41,064 nt of DNA from Bacillota bacterium (GTDB taxonomy: Bacteria; Bacillota; UBA4882; UBA10575). The stretch spans positions 1 through 41,064 of the forward strand of contig DUNX01000077.1 of the NCBI GenBank assembly GCA_012839115.1, in the 5' to 3' direction. Below the pieces are notes generated by a model. It was not told the origin of the DNA. It was given only the letters and a program-made list of their open reading frames with translations, and made no database searches. Position numbers and translations under genes: made by a program. Of the stretch, positions 1-10,855 are shown piece by piece (positions within the stretch are counted from its first letter, which is position 1; each line of letters opens with the position of its first letter).

Positions 1-1487
1 ATCGCCGCAATCTCGCTTTCCAATTCCTTCTCCCGTTTTTTCAAAAGGCTTAAGCGCTTAACCTTCTCTTTGATCTCATCATACTCTTCGGAACCGGCTT
101 GCGCCAGAAGATCCTGCAGTTTCCCGCGGATCTCTTCCTCCCGCCGGAGAAGTTCCCCGAGCTGGTCTTCGTAATCAATCTCTTCCCCGGTGGTCACCGG
201 GTTTTTTTTCAATTTGGCCAGGTCTGCCAGGTATTTCTTTTGTAATTCCACTTCCTGCAGAAAATCCTCAGCCGGCTTCCCGTTAAGAAGTGTATTAAGC
301 CGGTTTTTGATCCCGGAGATCTCATCCAGTTGGCGGCTGATCTTCTCTTCAAGCTCTGTAGTCTCCGCCCGTCGCCCCCCTAAACCCAAGAGCCCCTTCC
401 TGCCACTGTAGATCTTTAATTGTTCTTCCAACCGGCGCAGCAGTTGGAGCTTTTCCTCCTTCTGCCGGACCAAACCTTTTACTTCGTCCTGTAATCCCGG
501 ATCCATATATTCTTGGGGAAAAGCCCCGATCTTCTCCTGGAGAAGACGGATCTCCCGCTGCACGCTCTCATCACTGTCCCGTTTTTCTCTAACCTTCTCC
601 TCCAGGTACTTCCTTTCCAGTTCAATGGTGGTCAGTTGGCGTGATAATTCTTCCACCGTGAGCTGGGAACCATCGGTCACAAACGGTTCATAAGCAGCCA
701 GCCCTTCCCTTTCCTCTTTAACCCGCGCCAGTTCTACCTCCAGTTCATGACGGCGCGCGTTTTGGCGCGAGAGTTCATCGATTTTCTCTTGCAGTTCCTG
801 CCGCCGGACTTGTATCCCCTCCAGTGCCAAACGCGCCGCCTCTACCGTCTCCGGTTCTTCAGCACGAGTGGTACCCGTGATACCGGCACCCCCGGAATCC
901 GCACCGGTTTCTCCGGGTGCTTGCGGATCCGCGCTGGCCTCTGTCTTTATCGCCGTAGCTGCCGCCGGGGAAGCCGCGAGCAACTCCTCAACCGCCTCCC
1001 GGTCAACACCCTGGTTCAAGATCTTGTTGAGTTGCTCCCGCAGGACCGGGGAATCCAACATGATCTCGACCGGACCCTTATGAAAAACAAACAACGCCTC
1101 AAAATCTATGGGGTTCAGGGTCTTCAATTCACTATAAAGGAGCTCCATGAGGCTAGTGGGGGAGAGAAGAGCCAGAGAGAAACCTTCCTCCTGAAAGACC
1201 TCCAGTTCTTCCCGGCGAAAGTCTTTACCGACCAAGTACTCCTTCCCGTTTTCTGTAGTTAAAAACAGGGAAGCGGAAAATTTCTCCCCGGCTGAAGACG
1301 GGGCGTAGCGGGAAAACTCGCCGCGCCGGCCGGGAGGGCACCCAAAGAGCACTCCCACGATGGCATCGATTACGGTCTTCCCTGCATACTCTTCCCGTCT
1401 GTTCAATATGGTGAAGGGGGTGTCCAGAGAAATCTCGGTCTCGCGGTATATGCCGAAATTATTCAGGATCACCTTTTTAAAAAGCAC
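1..1487 (-). CDS. Coiled-coil AAA/SMC-like ATPase, partial (runs off the left edge)
   Basis: This open frame covers about 495 codons and has no stop before the window edge, so the C-terminus is missing. Translation from a GTG at 1487 (GGAGAG lies just upstream, 3 bases separate it from the gyrA stop) begins MLFKKVILNNFGIYRETEIS, the N-terminal strand pattern of RecF/SMC/YhaN-like ATPases. Residues 36-43 read GKTVIDAI, as in the P-loop helix of that group, but the first glycine expected at residue 31 is Arg, so Walker A is incomplete. An Ala/Gly/Thr-rich linker (about 170-205) precedes a long Glu/Lys/Arg/Leu-rich coiled coil from about residue 212 to the edge. The signature and Walker B motifs would lie beyond the window. 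It is probably co-transcribed with gyrBA. A role in DNA maintenance is inferred from fold and neighbours only. Confidence 0.75.
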   Translation of the reverse strand, partial: MLFKKVILNNFGIYRETEISLDTPFTILNRREEYAGKTVIDAIVGVLFGCPPGRRGEFSRYAPSSAGEKFSASLFLTTENGKEYLVGKDFRREELEVFQEEGFSLALLSPTSLMELLYSELKTLNPIDFEALFVFHKGPVEIMLDSPVLREQLNKILNQGVDREAVEELLAASPAAATAIKTEASADPQAPGETGADSGGAGITGTTRAEEPETVEAARLALEGIQVRRQELQEKIDELSRQNARRHELEVELARVKEEREGLAAYEPFVTDGSQLTVEELSRQLTTIELERKYLEEKVREKRDSDESVQREIRLLQEKIGAFPQEYMDPGLQDEVKGLVRQKEEKLQLLRRLEEQLKIYSGRKGLLGLGGRRAETTELEEKISRQLDEISGIKNRLNTLLNGKPAEDFLQEVELQKKYLADLAKLKKNPVTTGEEIDYEDQLGELLRREEEIRGKLQDLLAQAGSEEYDEIKEKVKRLSLLKKREKELESEIAA

Positions 1488-1490
1488 GGC

Positions 1491-3938
1491 TCACTCTCCA
1501 TTCTCTTCTTCTTTCCCGACCACCCTGGCCAGAGCCACCACCCGTTCTTCATCCCTGACGCTCATGATTTTTACTCCCTGCGTATCACGGCCGTGGGACG
1601 GGATGTCTTTAACGGCCACCCGGATGATCACCCCGTTGGCGGAGATCAGCATCAGCTCATGCTCGGGATAGACCACTTTCACCCCGATAATCTTCCCGTT
1701 TTTCTCCGTTTGCCGCAGGGTTTTGATGCCCATGCCGCCCCGGGCCTGTTGCCGGTATTGGGAGAGCAGTGTTCTTTTTCCAAAACCAAACTCGGTAATG
1801 ACCAGCAGTTCGGCATCGTCTTTAACCACATCCATCCCGATCACCTGGTCCCCGGAGCGCAAGGTGATCCCTTTGACCCCTTGCGAAACCCTGCCGGTAG
1901 TGCGAATCTCCGTTTCGTTGAAACGGATCGATTGTCCGTTTTCCGTTACGAGCGTCAGCTCTCTCTTCCCATCGGTTAAGCGGACATTGATCAGTTCATC
2001 CTCGTCAACCAGGGTGATTCCCTGGAGGCCGGTTTTTCTTCCGGTTTTATACTCCGAGAGCGCCGTTTTCTTTACCAACCCTTTTTTGGTGCACATCACC
2101 AGGAAATGGTTGTCGGAAAATTCCTTGACCGGAATGACCGCGGCCACCCTTTCCCCCGGTTCCACAGGGATCAAGTTAATAATCGCCGTCCCTCTGGCCT
2201 GACGGGAAGCCTCCGGGATCTCGAACCCCCGCAACCGGTAGACCCGGCCGGCATTGGTAAAGAAGAGCACATAGTCATGGGTGGAGGTAATAAAGAGGTG
2301 CTCCACAAAATCCTCTTCCTTGGTTTGGAGCGCGGTTATCCCCCGCCCACCGCGGCGTTGGCTTCTGTAGGTGGTAACCGGCAGGCGCTTAATATACCCG
2401 AAATGGGTAATTGTGACCACGATATCTTCATCAGCCACCAGTTCTTCAGGGGAAAAATCCCCTTCCACCCCGGGCAAAATCTCGGTCCGCCGCGGGTCGG
2501 CAAATTTCTCTTTTATGACCAATAGTTCCTCGCGGACCACGCCCATAATTTTCTTCCGGTCCGCCAGGAGTTCCCGGTAGTAGGCTATGGTCTTGAGCAG
2601 CTCCTGGTATTCATCTTCGATCTTCTCCCTTTCCAGACCGGTCAGGCGCTGGAGACGCATATCCAAAATGGCTTGGGCTTGTTTTTCCGAAAGACCGAAA
2701 TTCTTCATCAACCCTTCCCGGGCCTTCTCCACTGTACGGGAGGAGCGGATCAGGTTGATGACCGCATCGATATTATCCAGGGCGATCCGGAGGCCTTCGA
2801 GGATATGGGCTCTTTCCTCCGCCCGGCGAAGATCGTAACGGGTTCGCCTGGTCACAATCTCTTCCTGGTGCTCGAGGTAGTAACGGAGCATCTCCCGGAG
2901 GGTCAAAATGCGGGGTTCCTTATCCACCAGGACCAGCATGATGACGCCGAAGGTATCTTGAAGCTGTGTATGTTTGAAGAGTTTATTCAAGACAACGTGG
3001 GGATTGGCCTCTTTCTTCAGCTCAATAATGATCCTCATCCCTGAGCGATCCGATTCATCGCGGAGGTCCGTAAGACCTTCGACCACCTTATCCCTGGCCA
3101 GTTCGGCAATCTTCTCCACCAGGCGCGCCTTGTTCACCAGGTAGGGAATTTCCGTCACCACGATCTGGGTTTTTCCGCCGCTCAGCGTCTCAATCCTGGT
3201 CCGGGCCCGCATGATCACACTTCCCCGGCCGGTCAGATAAGCGTTACGGATCCCTTCCTTGCCCAGGATTAAGCCGCCGGTGGGAAAATCGGGACCTTTC
3301 ACAATCGAAAAGAGGGTTTCGTCATCAGTCTCCGGGTCGTCAATCAACCGCACGGCCCCGTCGATGATCTCTCCCAGATTGTGGGGGGGGATATTGGTGG
3401 CCATCCCCACCGCAATCCCTGATGAACCATTAACCAGTAGATTAGGAAAGCGCGACGGCAAGACCACCGGTTCTTTCATGCTCTCATCAAAATTGGGCAT
3501 AAAGTCTACGGTTTCTTTTTCTATATCCCGCAGGATCTCCATGGCCAGGTGGGAAAGGCGGGCTTCGGTATATCTCATCGCCGCCGGCGGGTCGTCATCA
3601 ATAGAACCGAAATTACCCTGTCCCTGCACCAACGGATAACGGTAGGAAAAATCCTGCGCCATCCGGACCATCGTATCATAAATGGCCCTGTCCCCGTGGG
3701 GGTGATAGCGGCCCATCACATCCCCGACCACCCGGGCTGATTTTTTAAAGGGTTTATCCGGGGTTGTCCCGGACTCGTACATGCCATAAAGAATCCTCCG
3801 GTGTACCGGTTTCAACCCGTCCCGGACATCGGGTAGCGCCCGGCTGACGATGACACTCATCGCATAATCCAGATAAGAACGTTTCATTTCTTGTTCTATC
3901 TTGACCGGGATGACTCTTCCTTCTGTTACTTCCGCCAC
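1491..3938 (-). CDS. gyrA: DNA gyrase subunit A
   Basis: The 815-residue product is the breakage-reunion subunit of the A2B2 gyrase that introduces negative supercoils. The winged-helix/tower region is intact with catalytic Tyr123 in the [10 protein letters not shown] motif. The C-terminal pinwheel carries the GyrA box QRRGGRG at about residue 525, which distinguishes gyrase from topoisomerase IV. The start ATG follows a GGAGGTAA Shine-Dalgarno, and the gene lies 26 bases after gyrB, so the two are one operon. In the quinolone-binding helix the sequence reads [10 protein letters not shown]: the residue equivalent to E. coli Ser83 is Arg84, while the acidic residue equivalent to Asp87 is kept. 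Identity is certain; the drug-response meaning of Arg84 is inference. Confidence 0.98.
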   Translation of the reverse strand: MAEVTEGRVIPVKIEQEMKRSYLDYAMSVIVSRALPDVRDGLKPVHRRILYGMYESGTTPDKPFKKSARVVGDVMGRYHPHGDRAIYDTMVRMAQDFSYRYPLVQGQGNFGSIDDDPPAAMRYTEARLSHLAMEILRDIEKETVDFMPNFDESMKEPVVLPSRFPNLLVNGSSGIAVGMATNIPPHNLGEIIDGAVRLIDDPETDDETLFSIVKGPDFPTGGLILGKEGIRNAYLTGRGSVIMRARTRIETLSGGKTQIVVTEIPYLVNKARLVEKIAELARDKVVEGLTDLRDESDRSGMRIIIELKKEANPHVVLNKLFKHTQLQDTFGVIMLVLVDKEPRILTLREMLRYYLEHQEEIVTRRTRYDLRRAEERAHILEGLRIALDNIDAVINLIRSSRTVEKAREGLMKNFGLSEKQAQAILDMRLQRLTGLEREKIEDEYQELLKTIAYYRELLADRKKIMGVVREELLVIKEKFADPRRTEILPGVEGDFSPEELVADEDIVVTITHFGYIKRLPVTTYRSQRRGGRGITALQTKEEDFVEHLFITSTHDYVLFFTNAGRVYRLRGFEIPEASRQARGTAIINLIPVEPGERVAAVIPVKEFSDNHFLVMCTKKGLVKKTALSEYKTGRKTGLQGITLVDEDELINVRLTDGKRELTLVTENGQSIRFNETEIRTTGRVSQGVKGITLRSGDQVIGMDVVKDDAELLVITEFGFGKRTLLSQYRQQARGGMGIKTLRQTEKNGKIIGVKVVYPEHELMLISANGVIIRVAVKDIPSHGRDTQGVKIMSVRDEERVVALARVVGKEEENGE

Positions 3939-3964
3939 TTTATTACCTCCACTTCCGGCTGGAT

Positions 3965-5908
<1,944 letters not shown>

Positions 5909-5931
5909 TCACTGTGCCTTGGGTGATTTAA

Positions 5932-6165
5932 CTAGACAATAAATTGTTTGGCGCGCTTACTAAGGGTCAAAGATGAGATCGGGGTAATAAAAATCCGGTC
6001 GTCGGTAAGGACCAATGCTTTTGGTTTTCCCTCTGAAACATCTTCCACCTGTTTATTTTGGCTATTATTAAGCAAATTTTTACAACAGGAGCCTTTCTCC
6101 AGGTTTAAAATGGCAATAATTTTTTTTCCCTCAACAACCGTGTTTCCGCCCACGTGTAGAAACAT
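5932..6165 (-). CDS. remB: RemB/YaaB-like regulatory protein (extracellular matrix regulator family)
   Basis: This 77-residue protein begins MFLHVGGNTVVEGKKIIAIL and ends with the pattern PISSLTLSKRAKQFIV, matching the RemB (YaaB) family whose B. subtilis member lies at the same place between recF and gyrB. RemB is linked there to biofilm matrix gene activation; the biochemical mechanism is less clear than for RemA. The gene begins 6 bases after the DUF721 stop and precedes gyrB by 47 bases, so it is part of the origin-proximal operon. A GAAAGAGG-like ribosome site precedes the ATG. Function in this organism is inferred from family and synteny. Confidence 0.85.
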   Translation of the reverse strand: MFLHVGGNTVVEGKKIIAILNLEKGSCCKNLLNNSQNKQVEDVSEGKPKALVLTDDRIFITPISSLTLSKRAKQFIV

Positions 6166-6171
6166 CCTCTT

Positions 6172-6708
6172 TCACTCCTTCTTATTATTCTCCATCCCGA
6201 TCCCGGCTTTTCCTTCAGAATTTATTAGGCCTACCTCACCGTTACTCTTTCCCACTATTTTACAGAGGTTATAGAATCTAATATACGCCTCCTTTAACCC
6301 GGAATCTGTTACCTCCTTTATCTCCGGAGGAGAAATAAATTTCCCCCGCGGCTCCTCGACTCTGCGCGGGTAAAGTTCATCCGCCATCTGCGGCGGGTCT
6401 TCTATTTCACCGGTAACAATCCGGACAGAACGAATAACTCCCGCTCCAAGTATCCTACGGTATTTTTTTAAAATCTCCGTTTTAAAAAAATGCAAATTAT
6501 AACTGAAAGCCGGATCCGGGCATTTCACCCAGAGGATACCATTACTTACCCTTTCGGCCCTTGCTTTCGCCTGTAATTCCTTTCCGGCCACCCGCGGCCA
6601 AAAGTACAGGGCCAAGCCCTCCTTTAAACGGCCGGGACCGGGTATCTTCTCGAGCAACTCTTTGTAAATCCAGGTCAACAGCGCTGGACTGCTCTTATTT
6701 CCGGTCAA
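6172..6708 (-). CDS. DUF721 (DciA-like) protein
   Basis: The 178-residue protein has the DUF721 core at about residues 12-105 (LLEKIPGPGRLKEGLALYFW, then GILWVKCPDPAFSYNLHFF), followed by a charged tail. DUF721 includes DciA, a helicase-interacting protein thought to serve as the ancestral replicative-helicase loader in bacteria that lack DnaC/DnaI. The frame opens with TTG at 6708, preceded by AGGGATG, and overlaps the end of recF by 14 bases, indicating translational coupling. The location between recF and remB in the origin cluster supports a replication role, but helicase loading is inferred and many Bacillota also have DnaI elsewhere. Confidence 0.8.
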   Translation of the reverse strand: MTGNKSSPALLTWIYKELLEKIPGPGRLKEGLALYFWPRVAGKELQAKARAERVSNGILWVKCPDPAFSYNLHFFKTEILKKYRRILGAGVIRSVRIVTGEIEDPPQMADELYPRRVEEPRGKFISPPEIKEVTDSGLKEAYIRFYNLCKIVGKSNGEVGLINSEGKAGIGMENNKKE

Positions 6709-7852
6709 TAATCATCCCTTCCTTGACATGAAAAAACCAGATTTCTCCCGGTAAATCTTTAACCGTCTCCGGTTCGGTGGTGGTAATGAAGGTCTGCGTT
6801 TTGGTGGTCAAGAGTTTTAAGAGCTCTTTTTTTCTGCTGTCATCAAATTCAGAAAAGACATCATCCAGCAAGAGAAGGGGCGGGGTCTTATCCTCCCTGG
6901 CGATCAAATCAACCATCGCCATTTTCAAAGCCAAAGCCGCAGTCCGCTGCTGGCCCTGGGAACCATAGATCCGGACATTCACCCCTGTGGGCTCCGGATC
7001 ATTCGCGTCCGCGCACCCATGTGCGCGATTAATAGTCAAGAGCAGATCATCCCGGTGCGGGCCGGCCAGGGTTATTCCTCTCCTTATCTCCTCGCCCCTT
7101 CGCCGCCGCAAGCAGCGGCCAATTTCTTCGGCAATCGCCCTTTGCTCCAGTTGCTGGCCGGCGCCGCAGCCCCAGTAAGAACAGTTTATTTCTTCTCTGG
7201 TCCCGGAGATCCAACAGTGGTATTCTTTAAGCGCCGCCCGGATCTCTTCCAACCCTCTTAACCGGTAGAGGACTAAACGGCTACCGCTCTCGAGAAAACT
7301 TTCTGTCCAGGACTCCAGAAGCTGGTTATTTCCCCTGCCTTCCCGGAACTCTTTCAAAAGTTTGTTTCTTTGTTGCAAAATCCGGTAATATTCCCGGAGA
7401 GCGTTCCTGTAAGCCGGATAAGCCTGGGAAAGGTAGAGGTCGAGAAATTCCCGGCGATAGGAAGGGCCCCCTTTAATCAGCCAGAGGTCGTCAGGGGAAA
7501 ACGTTACTGCTTTCACCAGGCCAAAGAGGTCTCTTTTTTTATGGTATTTTTTCCCGTTAATCCTGGCCAAGAACTGCCGGCAGTTGTAGCCGATCTCAGC
7601 AGTCAAAGCAGAAGCTGTTTCCTCTTCATAAAATTCGCCCTTTAGAAAAAAACCCCCTTCTCCCTCACGAATAAGTTCCTCATCCCGGTGAGTCCGAAAA
7701 GAGCGTCCCCAAACCAAATAAGATACGGCTTCTAAAAAATTCGTCTTTCCTTGGGCATTTTGGCCGTAAAAAACATTAATCTGTGGGGAGAGTTGCAAGT
7801 TTAGTATTTTGTAGTTACGAAAATCCTTGATCATCATTCTTTCTAGCCGCAC
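6695..7852 (-). CDS. recF: DNA replication and repair protein RecF
   Basis: RecF is an SMC-like ATPase that acts with RecO and RecR to load RecA at single-strand gaps. The 385-residue product shows Walker A GQNAQGKT at residues 30-37, the ABC-type signature around YGSQGQQRTAALALK, and Walker B PLLLLDDVFSEFDD. The start is a GTG at 7852: GGAGGGG lies 8 bases upstream, and this start aligns the N-terminus exactly with the B. subtilis length before the RNY motif, whereas the ATGs 15 and 18 bases downstream would be too short. That start overlaps yaaA by 38 bases. Family length and synteny are as expected. Confidence 0.97.
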   Translation of the reverse strand: MRLERMMIKDFRNYKILNLQLSPQINVFYGQNAQGKTNFLEAVSYLVWGRSFRTHRDEELIREGEGGFFLKGEFYEEETASALTAEIGYNCRQFLARINGKKYHKKRDLFGLVKAVTFSPDDLWLIKGGPSYRREFLDLYLSQAYPAYRNALREYYRILQQRNKLLKEFREGRGNNQLLESWTESFLESGSRLVLYRLRGLEEIRAALKEYHCWISGTREEINCSYWGCGAGQQLEQRAIAEEIGRCLRRRRGEEIRRGITLAGPHRDDLLLTINRAHGCADANDPEPTGVNVRIYGSQGQQRTAALALKMAMVDLIAREDKTPPLLLLDDVFSEFDDSRKKELLKLLTTKTQTFITTTEPETVKDLPGEIWFFHVKEGMIIDRK

Positions 7853-8084
7853 AATTCTCCCCTCCGGCTTTCACGATCAAGACCCTTTGGTCAGGTAAAG
7901 AGATCCGGTCCCCGTCTTTTAATATTCTCCCTCTCCTTCTTTCTTTTTCACCATTGACCTTGATCTTTCCTTTTTGGATCAACGTTTTTGCCTCACCGCC
8001 GGTACCGGCCACAGTTGACCACTTAAGAAACTGATCCAGCCGGATCCTTTCCCCCTGGATTACTATCTCCTCTTCCCTGCTCAT
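7815..8084 (-). CDS. yaaA: S4-domain RNA-binding protein YaaA
   Basis: A single S4 RNA-binding domain fills the protein (RLDQFLKWSTVAGTGGEAKT, then KIKVNGEKERRRGRILKDGD). B. subtilis YaaA, located at the same point between dnaN and recF, has been connected with ribosome assembly; the role here is by homology. I chose the ATG at 8084, giving 89 residues, because GAAGG lies just upstream and the N-terminus then matches the family. An in-frame ATG at 8117 overlapping the dnaN stop would add 11 residues but has no ribosome site of its own. The C-terminal 12 codons overlap the recF start. Confidence 0.88.
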   Translation of the reverse strand: MSREEEIVIQGERIRLDQFLKWSTVAGTGGEAKTLIQKGKIKVNGEKERRRGRILKDGDRISLPDQRVLIVKAGGENCAARKNDDQGFS

Positions 8085-8109
8085 TTTCCAGCCTTCATCC
8101 CCTGCCAAA

Positions 8110-9234
8110 TCAGGCATTCATCCGCAGCGGCATAACCACATAAGTATAACTCTCATCACCCGCTGGTGTTAAAACCGAGGCTTTCATGCCGGCGGAGATC
8201 TTAAAAATAACTTCATTATGGTCGATGGTTTTCAAAAAATTTAAAAGAAAATGGGAGTTAAAACCCACTTCCACTTCTTTGCCTTCGTAAGCGCAAGCCA
8301 CATTTTCATAGGCGCTGCCCAGTTCCGGACCTTGAGCAGCGACCTCCATCTCTTTCCCCGGCGAAAGTGCCAGTTTGACCGCTAAATCCAGCAGAGCAAT
8401 CCTCTCGACCGCCTGGAGAAAAAGCTCCCGGTTGATCCGGATTTCACCGTCAAACTCCTCCGGGATCACCTGTTGATACTTGGGGTACTGGGCATCCACC
8501 AGACGGGTGGAGAAAACCAAGTCCCCGTTGGTCATATAGAGCATTTTTTGGTGGAAAAAGACCTTGAACTGCTCTTCTTCAATATTGGCAAGGATATTTG
8601 CCATCTCACGCAAGGAATTAACCGGAATCATCGTGGAAAACTCTTGATCGCCCTCAATCGCCATGTCTTTAACCACTAAACGGTTGATATCCGTACCGAC
8701 TAGGCGTAACCTCCCGGGTTGAAATTCCGCAAGGACACTGGAGAGGAAAGGCCGCGGATCCTCAGGCGAAGTGGCGTAAACCGTACATCTGACTGCTTCG
8801 CGGAAAGAAGCCACCGGCAAAAGAAAAACCATCGCCCCCTGGTCTTTGGCTCTTTTTTCGTCGATTCTTTCGGGTAAGAGGGGATACTCTTCATCCGGCA
8901 AAAGGTGTAATTGGAAAAAGGAGTTCTTCCCCTTGATAGTGAGGGCTTTTTTCTCTCCGTCTGTCCCTACTTCCAGATCCCCTGGAGGAAGGTGTCTTAT
9001 TATCTCATAAAAGACCTTTCCGGGAACTACCACCCGCCCCGGTTCAAGGATAGAGACTTCAGGGATTTTTACCTCAATTCCGATCTCCAAATCCGTAGAA
9101 GCGCAATATAATTCGTTTTCCCGTGTCTCCAAAAGCAGGCCGCTGAGAATAGGAAGTGTGGTTTTAGCTGCTAAAGCCCTCGTGCCCATATGTAATATAC
9201 GTAACAAAATCTCCTGACGGCAAAGAAACTTCAT
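8110..9234 (-). CDS. dnaN: DNA polymerase III sliding clamp (beta subunit)
   Basis: The 374-residue protein is the beta clamp, a ring-shaped dimer that tethers the replicative polymerase and other partners to DNA. It shows the three-domain clamp pattern: domain 1 starts MKFLCRQEILLRILHMGTRA with TLPILSGLLLE, and the C-terminus ends with VLTPAGDESYTYVVMPLRMN, the usual clamp end. Length is normal. The gene lies 283 bases downstream of dnaA, with the origin unwinding region between them, and 25 bases before yaaA. The upstream GGAGGGATAAA is a good ribosome site. Confidence 0.98.
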   Translation of the reverse strand: MKFLCRQEILLRILHMGTRALAAKTTLPILSGLLLETRENELYCASTDLEIGIEVKIPEVSILEPGRVVVPGKVFYEIIRHLPPGDLEVGTDGEKKALTIKGKNSFFQLHLLPDEEYPLLPERIDEKRAKDQGAMVFLLPVASFREAVRCTVYATSPEDPRPFLSSVLAEFQPGRLRLVGTDINRLVVKDMAIEGDQEFSTMIPVNSLREMANILANIEEEQFKVFFHQKMLYMTNGDLVFSTRLVDAQYPKYQQVIPEEFDGEIRINRELFLQAVERIALLDLAVKLALSPGKEMEVAAQGPELGSAYENVACAYEGKEVEVGFNSHFLLNFLKTIDHNEVIFKISAGMKASVLTPAGDESYTYVVMPLRMNA

Positions 9235-9517
9235 TTTATCCCTCCCATACAGAAATCATACTTTTCTTTTTCTCTTCTTCTTGTTTTTTATATATAAAAA
9301 TAAATCTATATAGTAGTAATAATAAGAGAACAAGATATGTGGATAATTGAGGCCGGGCCTGCATAGACCGGGAAAAAAGGTGTGAATAATAAATTCACGT
9401 CTCCACTTTTCCCCAGTTTACACAGGGAGAAAAAAAACTGTGAGTTAACTTTCAACAGAATACTAGCAGCTATTCCCCAAAAAGTTCAGGGGTTACCCAG
9501 AGTGCCACCAAGGTCTT
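9235..9517. other. oriC: oriC, dnaA-dnaN intergenic part
   Basis: This non-coding gap holds a perfect DnaA box, TGTGGATAA at 9338-9346, and a near-perfect one, TGTGAATAA at 9381-9389; weaker two-mismatch candidates occur at 9407-9415 (TTTTCCCCA) and at about 9440 (TGTGAGTTA). Between the boxes and dnaN lies a strongly AT-rich block (about 9281-9330) that fits a DNA unwinding element. The layout has the same order and orientation relative to dnaA and dnaN as the Bacillus origin. The switch of gene direction at 10.9-11.2 kb independently marks the origin. Confidence 0.88.
9311..9346 (+). promoter_or_regulatory. DnaA-trio unwinding module beside a DnaA box
   Basis: Reading the plus strand 5' to 3', TAG TAG TAA TAA TAA occupies 9311-9325, a 12-base spacer follows, then the DnaA box TGTGGATAA at 9338-9346. 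AT-rich DNA lies on the other side of the trios (9288-9310). This is the arrangement described for the basal bacterial origin, where a DnaA filament extends from boxes onto trio-containing single strand. The spacer is less GC-rich and a little longer than I would expect from the Bacillus example. Confidence 0.7.
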
Positions 9518-10855
9518 TTATTTCAGTTTCAAGATTAGATCCTGAACTATCCGGTTAAAAGAAGGATCTTTATTCATTTGCTCCCGGATTTTATCACAGG
9601 CATAAATAACTGTCGTATGGTCTCTACCACCAAATTCTTCACCGATTTTTGGCAGGGAAGAGTCGGTCAATTCTCTACAGAGGTACATCGCCAACTGGCG
9701 GGGGAGTGTTACATCCTTTGTTCTTTTCTTCGCCCGCAGCTCTTCAGGGCTAAGATGATAATATTCGGCGATCGTATTTTGGATTAAACTGATACTGACT
9801 CTTTTTTCCTGTTGCGAGATGATGATATCCTTTAAAAAATCTATGGTTAAATCCAGTGTAATCGGTTGGTTGGTCAGAGACGAATAGGCAATTACTCGGA
9901 TCAAGGCTCCTTCCAACTCGCGGATGTTGGAATCGATTTGCTCGGCAATATAGGTAATAACATCATCCGGCAAACGCCATCCTTCCAGCGTGGCTTTTTT
10001 TCGCAGAATTGCGATCCTGGTTTCCAGATCCGGAGCTTGAATATCAGTGATCAAGCCCCACTCAAAACGGGAACGCAGGCGGTCTTCCAAGGTCGGGATG
10101 TTTTTCGGCGGCCGGTCACTGGAGATCACAATCTGTTTTCTGGCTTCGTAAAGAGAATTGAAGGTATGGAAGAATTCCTCCTGGGTGCTTTCTTTTCCTG
10201 CCAAAAACTGAATATCGTCGATTAATAATAAATCCACGTTACGGTATTTTTCCCGGAAGGCAGGGGTTTTATTATTTTGGATGGCGGTAATCAATTCGTT
10301 GGTGAATTTTTCTGAAGAGACGTAGACTATCTGGTACCCGCTGCTGTTTTGGAGAACAAAATGGCCAATCGCCTGTAAAATATGGGTTTTGCCAAGGCCG
10401 ACACCCCCGTAGATAAAGAGAGGGTTATAAGCTTTGGCGGGGGCCTCTGCCACAGCCAGCGACGCGGCGTGGGCTAAACGGTTTCCTTCTCCCACCACAA
10501 AGGATTCAAAGGTATATTTAGGGTTAAGATGCTGAAAAGTTGCTTCTTCCGGTTCTTTGTTTGTTTGCGGATAGTCCAGCCTTTGTTTTTGGTGCAGATC
10601 GTTTTTTCTCGTGACAAATTTAACATCTAAATCCTCTTTTATGAGATCACGCAAGGCAGAGACTAATAAAGGCGAGTACCTGCTTTCCACCCAATCCTTG
10701 GCAAAGACATTGGGGGCTTCAATAATGATACAGCCGTCTTCAATCCCTAAAGGACGGGTTAGCTTAAGCCAAGTTTCAAAACTGGGCTTATTGATATGGG
10801 GCTCGACCGCTTGCAAGGTCTTTTCCCAGATTCTTGTTAAGTCATCGGTTGTCAT
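9518..10855 (-). CDS. dnaA: Chromosomal replication initiator DnaA
   Basis: DnaA binds DnaA boxes and opens the origin. The 445-residue protein has domain I (residues 1-80), a variable linker, the AAA+ domain III with Walker A GGVGLGKT at 150-157 and Walker [11 protein letters not shown], the sensor/arginine region [10 protein letters not shown], and domain IV with the DNA-recognition helix [15 protein letters not shown] near the C-terminus. The ATG is preceded by GGTGGAGC. A TATAAT on the minus strand (10966-10971) about 110 bases upstream is a likely -10 element, and DnaA boxes at 10916-10924 and 10939-10947 lie just downstream of it, so autoregulation is plausible. Confidence 0.98.
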   Translation of the reverse strand: MTTDDLTRIWEKTLQAVEPHINKPSFETWLKLTRPLGIEDGCIIIEAPNVFAKDWVESRYSPLLVSALRDLIKEDLDVKFVTRKNDLHQKQRLDYPQTNKEPEEATFQHLNPKYTFESFVVGEGNRLAHAASLAVAEAPAKAYNPLFIYGGVGLGKTHILQAIGHFVLQNSSGYQIVYVSSEKFTNELITAIQNNKTPAFREKYRNVDLLLIDDIQFLAGKESTQEEFFHTFNSLYEARKQIVISSDRPPKNIPTLEDRLRSRFEWGLITDIQAPDLETRIAILRKKATLEGWRLPDDVITYIAEQIDSNIRELEGALIRVIAYSSLTNQPITLDLTIDFLKDIIISQQEKRVSISLIQNTIAEYYHLSPEELRAKKRTKDVTLPRQLAMYLCRELTDSSLPKIGEEFGGRDHTTVIYACDKIREQMNKDPSFNRIVQDLILKLK

